A stretch of 64,000 nucleotides of DNA from Panonychus citri (taxonomy: Eukaryota; Arthropoda; Arachnida; Trombidiformes; Tetranychidae), in NCBI RefSeq assembly GCF_014898815.1, contig NW_026515541.1, positions 558,001 through 622,000 on the forward strand, given 5' to 3'. Both the position numbers and the translations under genes were made by a program. Positions 36,001-49,608 of the stretch are shown here, in pieces. Each line of letters begins with the position of its first letter. Within the stretch, counting starts at the first letter, position 1. The notes below the pieces were generated by a model. It saw only the letters and a list, made by a program, of their open reading frames with translations. It did no database searches and was not told the DNA's origin.

Positions 36001-38675
36001 ATTTAGTTTTCACAGTTACATGTTTTATTTTTTACACTTTGACAAAAAGGTAACAATTTGAAATTGTTATCTGATTGATTGTTGTTTAAGAAAAAGGTTA
36101 CAAAGTTAATTGTTAACCATCAAATCAACAAAAATCAATATACTTATCACTCTAGTTGAAATCTAGTTTAAAGGGGAAATTGATTGTTACTCTTGATAAG
36201 ATAGCAATTTGTAAACTTTATCATGATTAACAATCAAAAAAAAAAAATGTATTGATAGAAACGGAAACTTTTTTTTCAACCGAGAAAAGTTAATTGTGTT
36301 TACTAAAATTGATTACACTTGGAAAATCAAACAACGATCAACAATTAAAAGTCAAAGTGGGTGGTTGTGGGAGGTGTAATTGTGAGTAAATTGCTCTCAA
36401 TGATTGATCAACAATCAACTAATCAACCATAATTAACATTGACTTTACTTTTGTAACAATCAATTTCCAATCACAATCATATGATTAACACTCATAAACT
36501 TTTGATTTAGTTTGAGATTTTCATCATTCTAACATTGATAGTAAAGGTGTTAGATTAATTGTAATTGTTAAGGGCGTTAATTGTGAGGACAATTAATTAA
36601 ATTTCTAACACTTTAACTCAACTCAATTTCAAACAATCTTCATATAGATTAACATGAATTTCATCATTCATTCAATTCCTATAAAAAAAAAGTTCATCAT
36701 TCTTATAGGTGTTGGTCAGTTGATGACCACTTGGAACCTTAATTCATGTCAATATGATTAACCTATAATTTAGTTAACAATTTAATTTGATTGTGTTGAA
36801 AAGGAAAAATTGAATTGCAAGTAGGTAGTTAATTACTACCAGTGATTAACTAATTGTCTATCGATTAACACCTCGTGTACATTGTTATCAATATCTAACA
36901 GAAAACAAAGTTAATTGTTGATTTGATTTGATTTGAGTTAATTTTTCTTTGTAGTTTCTCACCCTAACAGCTATTAATTAACACCAACTATCACAATTAA
37001 ATTGATTACAATAAATTAGAAATTTAATCAACACACTAATCACAATGATCGGTGTTAAAACAATCGGTGTTATTAATAAAATCAAATGATTTTCTTGCTG
37101 TTTTTACTTAATCATTTACAAATCGAGGGCAACAATTAACCAGTAAATGAAAATCAAATCTTTTCATCAACAATTAACTAATCACAATCAATGTTACTTA
37201 AATTGTACTAATGTTTAACCAATTGTAATAAGTAAACAATTGATAATAATGAAAAAGTTGATCTTGTAATTTTAACTCAGTAAAAATGATCAATTTAAAT
37301 TTGATTGAAAATCATCATCACGTTTAAATTGAATTATTATTATTTGGAAATTGATTTGATAGATTTAAATTGTTGTCTAATTGTTGTTGTTTGCTGTTTA
37401 TTACCTCAAGCTAAGAGTAGGAGTCGTAGGTGAAGGTACATCCGTTTGAAGAAACTAATTTAATGTTAATTTCTAATGGTTTACTACAATGGGCGTGAAA
37501 ATCACGATCAAGGTGGGTTACAGTATAGACGATGAATTAACAGGGTAAATCATCATCATCATCATCAGACAGGTAAATGAAATCAAGGTGGGTCTCTTAC
37601 TTTTCTCTCTTTCTTTTCTTTCAGCTTAATTTTCACAAAGGTAAATATAAAAGTGTCAGAAATTCACATTCAATTTTAAGCTAATATCTTTTCTTTGTGG
37701 GTTTTTTGTTGTTGTATCTCACCTTGATTCCTACGTTAATTTGATTTGATTGTTTGTACAAGGAAGCGGATTTAGGATTGGAAATTAGTTGGATTGCAAT
37801 TAACCGGATTAAGTTGTAATTCGATTTTGTTTTTGTTTTTAGTTCTTTTGATTGATTGACTTGATTGAAAATTAGGCTTACCTGTGATCTCTTAGATGAT
37901 CTTGTCTTCGGAACTTTTTATCGCAAATGTTACATTTGTAAGGTCGCTCATCGGTGTGAGTCCGCTCGTGGATAAGTAAATTGTATGATTTTGTGAAATG
38001 TCGTTTACAGTATTTACAGATAAATTGTTTCTTTGGCCTTGAATGAGAGGCCCGTTGATTAGGTTGATTTGGACGTAAATTTGACCCTTTTAACCAACCG
38101 TTGACCGCAAGAGATGTTGGATTGATTAGATGAGGTGATAATGATGCTGGACTTGAGATACGATGATGAGGTGATGACAGAAAAGGAGAAACAGCTGATA
38201 AAGATGACAACGAGATTGTATTGTTATTATTATTGTTGTTGTTGTTGTTATTGGGAGGTGATGATGGTGAAGATGAGGAAGATGAATTGAGTAATCGACG
38301 AGCTGAAAGAAGACCAAGATTAGTTGATTTAATTACTTCTTTAGATGAACGATTCTCTTCAATTATCGATTGGGCAAGTCGACTGTAATCTAATCGATGT
38401 GAGTGTCCATCTTTTTCCTGTTTTATCATTTGACCACAGGAAGTTAATGGTAACGGTGGTGATGAAGGTGAAAATGATGAAGAAGAGGAAGAAGATGATG
38501 AGGATGATGAAGATGATGATCGAGGTGAAGGTAAAGATGAAGATAATGTCGAAGCATTGTAAAAGGAACAATAGAAACAGGAGCACTTGGATGGATAATA
38601 AATCTTCAGCAGGTCAGGCCATTGAATCGATTGCGATTGTAAGGATTTCATGACGAGTAGCGCACATAAGCTCAT
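33071..38675 (-). CDS. bowl: Odd-skipped family transcription factor, bowl type, five zinc fingers
   Basis: Exons on minus strand: 38675-37882 and 33737-33071, joined across a 4.1-kb intron in the middle of the finger array with matching phase; 486 aa. Five C2H2 fingers start near residues 220, 248, 276, 304 and 332, linked by TDERPYK- and SKEKPFK-type linkers. The first reads KYCKRHFTKSYNLLIHERTH, the odd-skipped signature. Five fingers with QRSNLKTHLLTH and RRNCDLRRH at the end point to bowl rather than odd, sob or drm. The protein should act in the nucleus in segmentation, leg joint and gut patterning (from fly). The N-terminal half is low-complexity with long Ser and Asn runs from TCATC- and GTT-type repeats; the C-terminus also has Asn, His and Ser runs. 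An in-frame stop lies just upstream of the ATG at 38675; a second Met (MKSLQ) nine codons on is an alternative start. It stands alone in a 28-kb gene-poor domain. Confidence 0.92.
33738..37881 (-). other. Long intron of the bowl-type gene
   Basis: By far the longest intron in the window, 4.1 kb against typical sizes under 200 bp. It is AT-rich with dense TTAATTG words and holds CAGGTAA words at 35597 and 37570. Such a first intron in a patterning gene often carries enhancers; this is inference. Confidence 0.7.
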
Positions 38676-39806
38676 ATCTCACACAGAAAAATATATTTAT
38701 GAATCAAGATGATGATGATGATGGAGAAATTAGTAAACAAGATAATCTGATGATGATTAGGTTGATTAAGGAAGAGGAAAAAAATTTCTTACTGAACAGA
38801 AGTTGTGAAGAAAAGTAAATGTTGATGTGTTAAAGTTTTTTCTTCAGTGAGTGTGAGTGAGTGAGTCGACGGGATGAGTGGTAACTGTTGTGGTTCATCA
38901 TCATCATCATCATCATAATCATCTTGTTGTTATCTTCCCTCAAGAGGATGGGCCCAAACTTGCAAAATACAAAGGTAGCAAGTGGAAGGCGGTTACAGTG
39001 TATGCGTAGAAGCTGAAACACTAAACAGAAAATACGGTAAACGCTGAAGAAGCAAACACCAGGTAAGAGAAAGAGAAAAGAAAGAGAGAAAAAAAAATGA
39101 ACAAGATGAGAAGATGAAGACAACTGAATTTCCATCATAATGAATTTCATGATAATCACAATTCAGAATTTGGTTCACTGTTTTGAAGCTTTTTTCTTCT
39201 CAGCCGAAAACTTTTTCTTTTCTAATAAACTTTTCTTTCGACTTTTTGATTTTATTCTTTCCTATTTCTTTACTTGGACTTTTATAATAATCGATGAAAG
39301 TTTAGAGTTTAAAGTTTCGATAAATATAAATTACTTACGATCAATTTGCAATCGAATCTCAATTAGTCTATATTGTAGTTTTATCGATTTTATATTCGCT
39401 CGGTTGTCGAAAAGTTCATCTATCGGGATGAGTTTAGTTCGAACAATTTTTGTTTAGATTTGTAAAAGATTCAGAGCTTAAGGAAATCAATCCCATGTAA
39501 ATAGAGATATTACTTGGGATTAAGAAGATTAATAACTTTGAAAGATTAACTGATTCCATGAGAAAATCAGAAATTTTCCCAAAAGACGAAAAAGTTTCGA
39601 GGCCATTTTTTTGATCTTCTTGATACTAATCTCCTGTTGAAAGATCTCAAAACTGATACAAACTTTAATCAGCTTCTGATGTTTAAAAAAATAGACATTT
39701 AATTGTAAAATCTAAACAAATTAGTAAATTGATCAATCGAAAATAGAAAATGGAAAATGTTAGAAAACTTTTCTCAAGTTAACCTTTCACCGTTCGCTCT
39801 ATTCTT

Positions 39807-39820
39807 CCACTAGATGGAGC
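39807..39820 (+). promoter_or_regulatory. CTCF-like motif upstream of bowl
   Basis: CCACTAGATGGAGC matches the CTCF core CCASYAGRKGGC at all but one or two positions. It lies 1.1 kb upstream of the bowl ATG, before the exon-like interval at 39934. Confidence 0.35.
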
Positions 39821-39933
39821 TTGATTTTTATCGAACTTGTTTTAAGATTAACAGCATTTTATTATAATTAGAACTTTTTCTCTTTCGATGCTTCTTTTAC
39901 CTTTCTCTTTCTTTTCGCCTTCTGCTTCTACAG

Positions 39934-40073
39934 GATGCTACAGTGAGGGTCGGTAGCGAGTAACTCGGATTGGCTCCCGGTTACTATTCTGTTGCCTGAA
40001 CCCGCCTCAAGAGCCAAACCCTATTGGAAGCTTGAACCAGAAAAGGCTCCACCTTTTTTAATTCAACTCACAG
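39934..40073 (+). ncRNA. Candidate noncoding exon divergent from bowl
   Basis: 140 nt preceded by a pyrimidine tract and acceptor (TTCTGCTTCTACAG) and followed by a perfect donor (CTCACAG then GTAAGTA). Its base composition is much more GC-rich than its flanks. All three plus-strand frames contain stop codons early, so it would be an untranslated or lncRNA exon. No partner exon was proven, so this is inference from splice-site quality. Confidence 0.35.
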
Positions 40074-40961
40074 GTAAGTAGTTAAGTTGATTATCATCAT
40101 CATCATCATTTGTATATATTGTCAAGCTCAATATTTTTATTGATCCAAAGTTTCATCATCAATTCATTGTTATCATGATCATTAAATGCAAGGACATTTA
40201 ACTCATTGTTTAAATGTATTTTCACTTTGAATCTATATTGTGATATAATAATGATCATTTTCAATTAGAAACTTAATTGTTACAAACTTTTTATTAGCTT
40301 AAATATTGAACATTTCATATATAACAATTAGTGAATCATTTTCTTTCAGGTAAATCTTTTTGTCTTTCACCTTAAGTATTAACATGACAACTTCAACCTT
40401 TGTAATGATCTTGCATTTGTAACAATCAAATTGTTTGAGTTTAAGTTTCGATTGAACAAAAATTGATTTCAATCAAAACTGATTGTTGATCAATTAAATT
40501 CATTTAAACTCATATACATTTGATATTAGTAGAGGAAAAAGTTGTCAAGAGCTGCAAAGGTTGACAATTAAGACGACGAAACAATTACCAGTAAGCAGAT
40601 CGAATGGAGATCAATTTGGACAATTAAGGATTCTAGTTGATTGTTGAAACAATTAGAGGTTTAATTTGAACAATTAAAGCAGATGTTGATATAATATTGC
40701 GAGAAAAATGTTAAAGAGAACAGAAAATAAAAGGTAAACAATGAATTCGATGGCGAAAAGAAGAAAACTTGAGAAATCTACAATTGTATAAGAAGAAGAT
40801 GAAAAAGAAGATAGAAAAAAAGATGAGGATGAAAAAAGAAAGAGAAAAAGAAAGAGATTGAAGGTTAATGGCAATGGTGTTCACTAAATGCGTGTTGGAG
40901 TGAGAGGAGTGGCACTTATATATCTTTTCATTCATAAAAAACGTTCTTGTCTTTTTTCAAT

Positions 40962-41001
40962 GAGGGAGTATGAAGAATCATCATCATCATTATACTCCCT
41001 C
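40962..41001. other. Perfect 10-bp hairpin with TCATC loop
   Basis: GAGGGAGTAT at 40962-40971 pairs with ATACTCCCTC at 40992-41001 across a 20-nt loop made mostly of TCATC repeats. A (TCATC)n tract follows. It is the clearest of several purine/(TCATC)n/pyrimidine arrangements in this region. Confidence 0.6.
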
Positions 41002-43325
41002 TCTCTCATCATCATCATCATCATCATTTGATATTACCAGTATTGATATAACGTGATAAATGGACGTGATTCCTGGTTGAAAATCGTGATTGAATACACC
41101 TTAAAAAAAAGCATTAATACTTTACGATCCCAACCCTAAAAAAAGCATTCAAGCCAACAAGAAGATGGCAGAAGACAGAGTGAGAGAGAGAGAAAGATGA
41201 AGATGAAGATGATGAGAAAGACCAATGATTTCTGGCATCTGAAGGTGCTGCAATCAAAATGCATAATTGCGATATACTTTCTATTCATCATCCTGATGAT
41301 GATCATCATCTACCCTGAATGCGCTCCTTGTCACGATGTAACATTCGCATATCCAGAAGACCTCAATTATCATTTTATCCGTAATTAAATCGAAGCTGTT
41401 TGTTCACCATCTTCCCTCAACTCGATTTTCATCACAAATCATAATTTTCCATTCTCCATCCCTTTCCTTATCATCCTCCATCATCTTCTTCATCTTTTCC
41501 ATCTTCTTCTTTCAATCCTCCTCCTTCTACTTCGCCATCATCATGAACCTATTCCAACTGAATCTTCACCTCCCTCACTTCCAGTTTTCCAGGTAAAATG
41601 AATTGAACATGAAAAACATGTAACATGTTAAGTCTGTTGTGTGAACCCATTTACTTTTGTATCTTTAAACAATACACAAGAGTTGTTGTTGTTTTTGCTT
41701 CTTGATGATGAGATGTTGAGATGATGTTGTTGTTGTTGTTGTTGTTGGCGTCATCAGTATCATCATCTTCGGGAGGAGATAATATTTTCCACCTCATCTT
41801 TGATTCATTTTCTTTGGAGTAGTTTTAATTTAGATAATAGTTACAGGTAACACAAAAAGAAAGCCTGAAACCTTCAACATGCAATTTGAACAATGAATTT
41901 TGTCCCTGATTGTTGAGGTAGAATTTTATTTTTACCTGTAAAAGAAAAAGCAAAATGGTGATAATGCATAATACATATTTCATCCTCAATCTGCAAATGG
42001 ATACACCTTTTATCATCATCTTATCATCATCATTTATCTTTCTTTCTTCTTTCTCATCTTCCTCATTTTTACCTTTTATCCTCCTTCATCTTTTAATCAT
42101 TATTACACTGATATGCTCATATTATAATTGCAATTGCTTCTTGATGACGATGATGATGATGATGAGCATGATGTTTGGTAGTTTATAACAGTAACTGATG
42201 CTTCTGATGATGAAAATGCTTCTTCATCATCATCATTGGGATTCTGCTCCTAAAACAATATGAAAAAGGAAACAAATTGCTCGTGAAAATCCAATCTAAT
42301 GCCGATGGTTGGATAATATTGACAGAGGAAAACAAAAAGTTTCGCTTAACTGTTACCTCGGGTGTTTCCTTGATTGTTGATTAACTGATGATCATCCTTA
42401 TCTTTGCAATCGGTCAACAAATCAGCTGACCAAATAGAAGAAGCAAATTGAGTAAAAGGCACGATGATAATTTAGAAAAGTCTAATCATCATCATCATCA
42501 TCATCATTAAATTAGTTCCATAGGAAGAGAAACAAAACTGAAGCTCGAACTTTAAAAAAACCATAAATCGACGGAAATCACGCTTTCGAATGGTAAACTT
42601 GATGATAAACTTTATCTTCCATTTGTTGTTGATCATCTTTTTACTGTCAAAACCTAGTAACCTAACAACCGACACGAGTTAACGTGTTGTAACAACGCGC
42701 GTGCACCTAATATGCAATGTAATCATTTCCACCAATGTGTCCGCCGGGTACAAAATCATATCACCTTTTGTTTTATGATTAAGGCCAATTTCTTGATTAA
42801 CTTGATTACACATCTGCTTACAACCGTTGAGTGTATTATATGATTAGATTGATTATCGTTTCTCTTTCGCCGATATTATTACTGTGTTTATGGTCACAGT
42901 TAAAGGCCAAGACACGATTTATTTATGATCTAAGGTCAATATCGTTACATCTGAATGGTTACCTTTCACTTACCATGAGCGCTTCATTACCGGTCAACAA
43001 CAATCACCACCTTGACAGTTAGTGTGAAGAAAAAAAATCAAAACTAATTGTAATATATATAAATTACATTCATAATAGCGGGTGCTCATTGGTATCAATG
43101 ATTTAAAGTGACCAATCAATTGACCACCATCGTTGAAAATGGTTCATTTCAATGGACAAAAAGTATCGAGACCATTGAGAGTTTCAATTGATTGCATAAA
43201 GATCCAGTTATAAGGTCTAACTGTGCATTCAGAAACAACTTCCTCCCACCTCCGCCTCCTCATCCTCTACTTTATCACCATCTTCATCTTCATCTTCATC
43301 TTCATCTTCATCATTATCTTCACAG

Positions 43326-43445
43326 TTTTTTGTTATTATCCTTTTGTGAGTGTGTGTGTCTGTTGATTTCATTGGGTTTGTTGAGTCCATTGTGTTTACT
43401 ATTGTGTCCGAAAAGTTTTTTCAAGCTCCACACCCAATCCTAAAG
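43326..43445 (+). ncRNA. Second candidate noncoding exon
   Basis: A pyrimidine-rich run of about 70 nt ends in CATTATCTTCACAG at 43325; 120 nt later CCTAAAG is followed by GTAAAAAGG. The interval has no good reading frame. Weaker than the 39934 candidate because the donor is poor. Confidence 0.25.
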
Positions 43446-45259
43446 GTAAAAAGGTAAAATAAAGCAATCAAATTGTTTGACCACCCAATATAAACATACA
43501 ATAAAAAGGAGAGCACAATTTACCTTTAAAATTAATCACTTAAACACCTCACTTTATCATCTTCATCATCTTTTCATCCCTAACTTTACATTCAAATGTC
43601 TCCAGGTAAACACACAATTGAGTTTACCTTTTCACCTTTAAATTGTATTGATTATATCATTTACTTTTGTCACATCAATGTGAATATATTACATATGAAG
43701 ATGATGATAATGATGATGATACAAAAGATATTATCTTCCAGGAAATTCAAATCAATTGATTGTTACATTGATTGTATCTTCACTTGGATTTTATTATTGA
43801 GTTGATTAGTGATCAATAGACACTGAAAACATTGTCTATATAAGTTATCGGTAACAATTAGTTGATTGTTAACTCAAATGATGAAAAAATTTCAATCGTT
43901 TTTCAAACCCAAAGGTAAATTGACTTGATTTTTAAATGACTCGACAAACAATTGAGTTATTTGTACTGACCACTGGTCAGTAAATTCTGGTAGACAACTA
44001 AATCACCTACTTGAAAATTTAGGGTTGAAAAGGTGAACTGGGAGTTTTTTTTAATTGCAGTTAATTGCCTTTCATCAATTACAGTCAATTATTGATTGTT
44101 TGATTAAATTGTTGGTCTGGTTATTATTATTTTTACTTTAAACCAACACAATCAAATATAAACAGTTAAGGTAAAGGTTTCACACTACAATGTTACAACA
44201 TCTCAAGCCTAAGTGGTTGTAATAATCAGGTAAATTACTTGAACAATTAACTAATGTCAATTGACCTTGATTGTACTCTTAATATTATAAACAACCAGGT
44301 AAACAATCAACTTGAATATTGATCACTAATCATGTATATTAATCATATTGTATTAAAAAAAACACTTTAAGTGTAAACGGAAATGTTATCTGATTGTTGA
44401 TTGTTGATTGTTATTTGATCTTGGGTGAAAGTGTTTAAAGTTACTCAACCCAAAAATTGGACAATCAATTGGCCCAACAATTAACAAGAACAATTTACTT
44501 TGTAATTAACCTCTAGTGGCTATTTATCAACTATCTAAATTGTTACCGGACAATCAAATTAACTTAATTTGAGACTTGCCAACAAATTGAATCAATATTT
44601 GATTTAGTTTAGTTGATTTGAGTAAGAAAAAAAAACTTTAATCAAATTGACATTAAACACTTGGAACTGTCAAGAATCAATAATTAACTAAACATATATC
44701 CAATCTTAACTATCTTAATCATCTTAATCAATATGTAATTAACTTTGTCGCTTCCCTAATTAACATCAATTTTAAGTGAAGATGAATGAAAATTCAATCA
44801 ACAAACAATTAAATGTGTCAACCTTTTTTTTTTTACCATGATAACAATTTAACACTATTAACTGATTGTTGACACAATCGACTAATTATTGTTTCAGTGT
44901 TACTTCCGGTTGATTTATTAATGATTAAGGATGAAGAAACAAATCTGTCAAATGATAAGATGAAGATGAAGAGGGAAACGGAAACGGAAATGAGGTGAGA
45001 AGATGAATTTTTTTTCTCTCCAACGTGTCAAGTTTATTGCTTAGTTACTTTAAGATGATCAAGTTGATTAGTTACTTTTTTTTGATAAACATGATCAGTT
45101 TGATTATCTTTTGATGATGATACTGATGTTGATTGTGATGACCTAGAAATAGCAATCAATCAAAGTCAAGTAGCTTTGGTACAATCGACAATATTTGATT
45201 AGAACCATTTCTCATTAAGAAGGCGTGAGCCGAGCCCATTTCGTCTCGTGATCAACATT

Positions 45260-45283
45260 ATCATCATCATCATCATCATCATC
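45260..45283. repeat. (ATC)n microsatellite
   Basis: Eight TCA/ATC trinucleotides in a row in noncoding DNA. Confidence 0.85.
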
Positions 45284-46117
45284 AACTAATCAACAATCAT
45301 CCGAATGCATAATTTAGTTGATTATCATGGTTTCCAGGGTGAAAGCATAGCAATCAAATTTAATTAAGTAACGAGAATCTTAATCAACAAAATCGACTCT
45401 CGAAAAGTGTAAACTTTTTCAACAATTGTATTCAATTGTTTGGGTTAAATTGTCAGCAATTTAAATTGTTTCTATGCTGATTACATGCTGACCATAGTTT
45501 CATTTTTCACACTAATTGTTTGACCTGGTTGGTTAATTGTTATCAAAATATGATTATTTGATTGATTTGATTGACTGATTGTTGATGGTGGTTGTTGCTG
45601 TTGTTTAAATTTGCTTTTAATATCATTACGAGTGATTAATTGATTAACCTAAAATTTTCAGTGATTTAGGCTTGAAATTATTATGTAGCTTTAGTAATTG
45701 TTAATTGTTATGCTTTCAATATGCCCATAGATGTAATTACTCAGCGAAGCCTTAATCACATACCTATGGTAATCAGTTAATTCATGATACATGTAATCAG
45801 ATAACAACATGAACCATAATAATCATTGATATCATGATGATTATCATGAAACAGGTAAATCATAATCTAGGTGTGTCCATTCATTGAAAACCATTACAAC
45901 TGATTTATTTAACTTGATCACACAATTCAGCTCATGAGGATCAGAATCATGATCATTATTATTATCATGATTAATTTTGATTCCAGTTATCATGAAATGG
46001 TAACAATAAATATCATTGGAAACCATTAGATTGATGAAAATGTTTTTTTTTCACCTTTTCTGATCAATCTGATTGCTCCTCATGTAATCAAATTGACAAA
46101 TTTCATGATGATCAAAA

Positions 46118-46176
46118 TGAAGATGAAGATGCGGATGAGGATGAGGATGAAGATGAGGATGAGGATGAGGAAGATG
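46118..46176. repeat. Six-base (GATGAR) tandem repeat
   Basis: Imperfect repeats of GATGAG and GATGAA over about 60 bases. Read as protein it would give Asp-Glu runs, but no open gene surrounds it. Confidence 0.8.
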
Positions 46177-49100
46177 CTCAAGCGCAGGTTAGTTTGAGGC
46201 GTGATTATTAACAATTTATGATGAAAATTAACCAATCAGGTTGTTTAATGATCGCCACGTGATTGTTTAAGTAGCCATTCAAAAGGGACTTTGATCAAAA
46301 CCGGTTCGAGGTAATCAATTGATTTAATTGTTAACAATTAACTTTTTCTTACTTTCAATTGTTTCTCGTTGCTTTTAATCACCAACAATTTGTATTTACT
46401 TTTGCTTTTATTGTTTGAATTTGATTCTGTTTACTTGGGATTGATTAATTGTCTTGATTAGAGATTGACTTTTATGATGAATTAGTTAACTGTTCAATCA
46501 ATGTTTACTGTTGGTTAACAATTAACTCAATTTAGCTTGAGTCAAATTGTACTTTGATTAAATTTCCGGCAATAAATTAATCATTTTAAGTGTATGTTGA
46601 TCAACGTTGAAAACTTGATAAAAACGGAAGTTTAAATTGTTTGATTTAATTGTTTCACCAAGTTGGTTAATCAACGAGATAGAAATCGGTTGTTAATCAA
46701 TGAACTCTATTGGTTTTAATTATCTAATTAACTTTTCCCGATCATAATTGACTATTTACTCATTTAGATTGTTGATTAAAAGGGATAATTATAATTTAAT
46801 TGAATTAGTTGATTGTTACACTGATTCGTGGATATGAGATTCACAATTTAGATGATTTAATCTGGTTATCAAGGTGTGAGAGTTGATTGTAATTGTTTCA
46901 ACTTGTTGTTGATTTAATTGTTGTTAATTCAATTGTAAAGGTCACGTTAGGATTTTTATTTTGAGTTGATTAAGTTAATTGTTGTTGAGGTGAATGAAAA
47001 GCATAAAAGTTAATCAAATTAAAAGATAAGAAATTAATTTAATCAGGTTAACTATGAAAGAGAAAAAGTTAATTGTGAATAAAATTAGACTAAAATTAAA
47101 TTAGATTGTTAATTTGACCAACAACCGAGAAGATTAATTTAAATTAGTTGATTACAATTCTAGAAATTGTTTCAATTTCTGGGTTGGTTTGTTGTGTAAA
47201 TTGTTAATTCCCAAATCAACTAATTGTCTAGGAAATTAATAATCAAATTGATTTGATTGATGAATTGAATTTAAGTTTACAATTTAATTAGATTCCCTGT
47301 TGTTCAATAGTGATCAAGTTAATCATGTTGATCAACTAATCTGATCAATTGGGAGTAAAAATTGATTATTACAAATTAGCAAATAAAAATTTATCATTGA
47401 TCATAAATTTAATTAGTTAACTTGATCAAATGACTTATTTCAGCAACAATTAAGATAAAAAATTAACTTGATTAAGCCTCACAATGATTGAGTTTGTTAT
47501 TTTTTCAAGGGTTAATTGCTAATAACAACAATTAACTGATTATAACTCAACACAATCAAGAGGTAAATCAAATTGACAATCATTTGATTATAATTTAAGT
47601 TTAATTGCTAGTTGACAAAAGTTACAATTGATCATGATTAAATGTACAAGTTAATTGTTACAATAATGAGACGAGCAAAAAAATTAAAATTGTTACCGTT
47701 TAGTGATCATTGATCAAGTTAATTGTAACTATTAAACTGTTAATATCAATTTGAACACATCGGCGATTAACAAAGTTATTACAAATGAGAGTTAATTGTA
47801 CAAATGATTGTGTGTTAAATTACAATTTAATTGCTACTCGATCATAGTGATTATCATTAAGAATGATTAACTTACCATTAAAACTTATGAAGGAAAAAAA
47901 AACTTTGTTTTTGGAGGAAAAAAGTTTTTTTTTTGTTAACTTCAACTAGAAATCAAATGTGATTAACAACAATTATCACAATTAACTAGACTCCAAAAGC
48001 CTCACCTTAAATTGCAATTAACTGATGACAATTTAGGAAATAGTTTAGTTATTATTGATTATTAAAAGTAAAACATTTCCTAATCATTACCAATCATATT
48101 GCCAACGTAATAACTTGACAGTTAATTGTGATTAAAACATGATAAGGATACGAAATCAAGTTAATCATATCCAAACCAAACTAAATCATATCCTTCTTAT
48201 TTTAATCAACAATTAACTTGACAATTTAATAACTAATTGGTTGACCAAATTAAAACGGTTCAACAAAACAAAACCAAATTAGTGAAACAATTTACCAAAT
48301 TGTATTGAACCACAATGAACAAAGTAAAAAAAAGTGATTTATTAATTATGTAATTGTGATTAGCTAATTGTTACCTTATAATAAATAATAGACTAGCCAG
48401 TTGACTAAATTTATAATTAACTTGGATGAGTGATTAAATATTAAACTAGTAATTATTGACTCTCGTTAATCTTATTTACCTTGAGGGTTAATTGTCCAGG
48501 TAATCATAACAATTTGATCAATAACAATAATAATATAAATGGTTGATACTGATGATCAATATGATTAAAAGTATCGGTTGATTGTCCAATCAATAAAATA
48601 AATAATGATTACCTTTAACACTTTAATCACAATAAAGTAATCAAAACAAAAAAAAATGATTGGGTGCTTATCCCAAACAATCAAGTAAAACCAGTTCATG
48701 ATAATTTAAATTCATGACGATGACCTGAAACTTTTTTTCGCAATTTAAATTAACATGATGATTAAGATATAATTTAATAGTAACAGTTATTGTCTATCAC
48801 ATTATGTATAGTAAATGCGAAAATGTTAACAATCAAATGAGCTGAATTATTGAATAACAATCATTATTATTTACTAATCCGGATTAAATTGGGTCTTTCA
48901 CCTTAAATGAGTTAGGCCAAGATTAAGGAACCAAAATAATCCTGTAAGGTTCAGGTAAGTATCAATAGCGATTCTAATGATAACAATCAGATCTTCACCA
49001 TTAACAAATTGTGTATATATAAATATAAACTCATCTCTCTTTAATCATCCAGGTAAATCATCATTATCATCATTATGAGTGACTTGAGGGGTGGGTGGGA

Positions 49101-49564
49101 GGTTGAGGGTGAGATTGAGGTTCTCATCACCATAGTTTACGGTGGGAGGATAAATTCATGCAAAAATGTTATTTCTACCTGAGAAAAGAAGATGAATTCA
49201 TAATGATAATAATCATCCGAATGATGATAGTCATTATCATCCATTTTATTTTCTCTCTCTCTCACTTGAAAGTGTTTCTCCACCAGGTAAACAATACCTT
49301 TAACCGCAATAAATGTTTGTTCAATTGTTGATGATAATCAATTGATTGCCTGAGAATTACCTTGAGGCTTAATTAGTGTGGATTGATTGTTCTTTAACTG
49401 GATTAACTTTGTAACATATTGGATATAATTTTTTTCTTCTCATATTTGTAAAGATTTAAAGGATTTACAAGATAATATGTTCGCATTAATCTGAGGATTG
49501 AGATTTTCCACCGAAAAACTTTTAGTTTTTGAACGTTTAGCGAAAAATAATTTTCTTCATTTTT

Positions 49565-49568
<4 letters not shown>

Positions 49569-49603
<35 letters not shown>
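49569..49603. repeat. (CT)n microsatellite
   Basis: About 17 CT units after a T run. Confidence 0.9.

Positions 49604-49608
<5 letters not shown>

Noticed and set aside
41197..41388. 63-residue plus-strand frame with one hydrophobic stretch
   Set aside because: It starts in low-complexity AAGATGAAGATG repeats and has no splice or conservation support; the hydrophobic part comes from TTCATCATC-type sequence.
43192..43443. Frame rich in His, Leu and Pro
   Set aside because: It comes from a CATCTT hexanucleotide repeat and a pyrimidine tract that looks like a splice tract instead.
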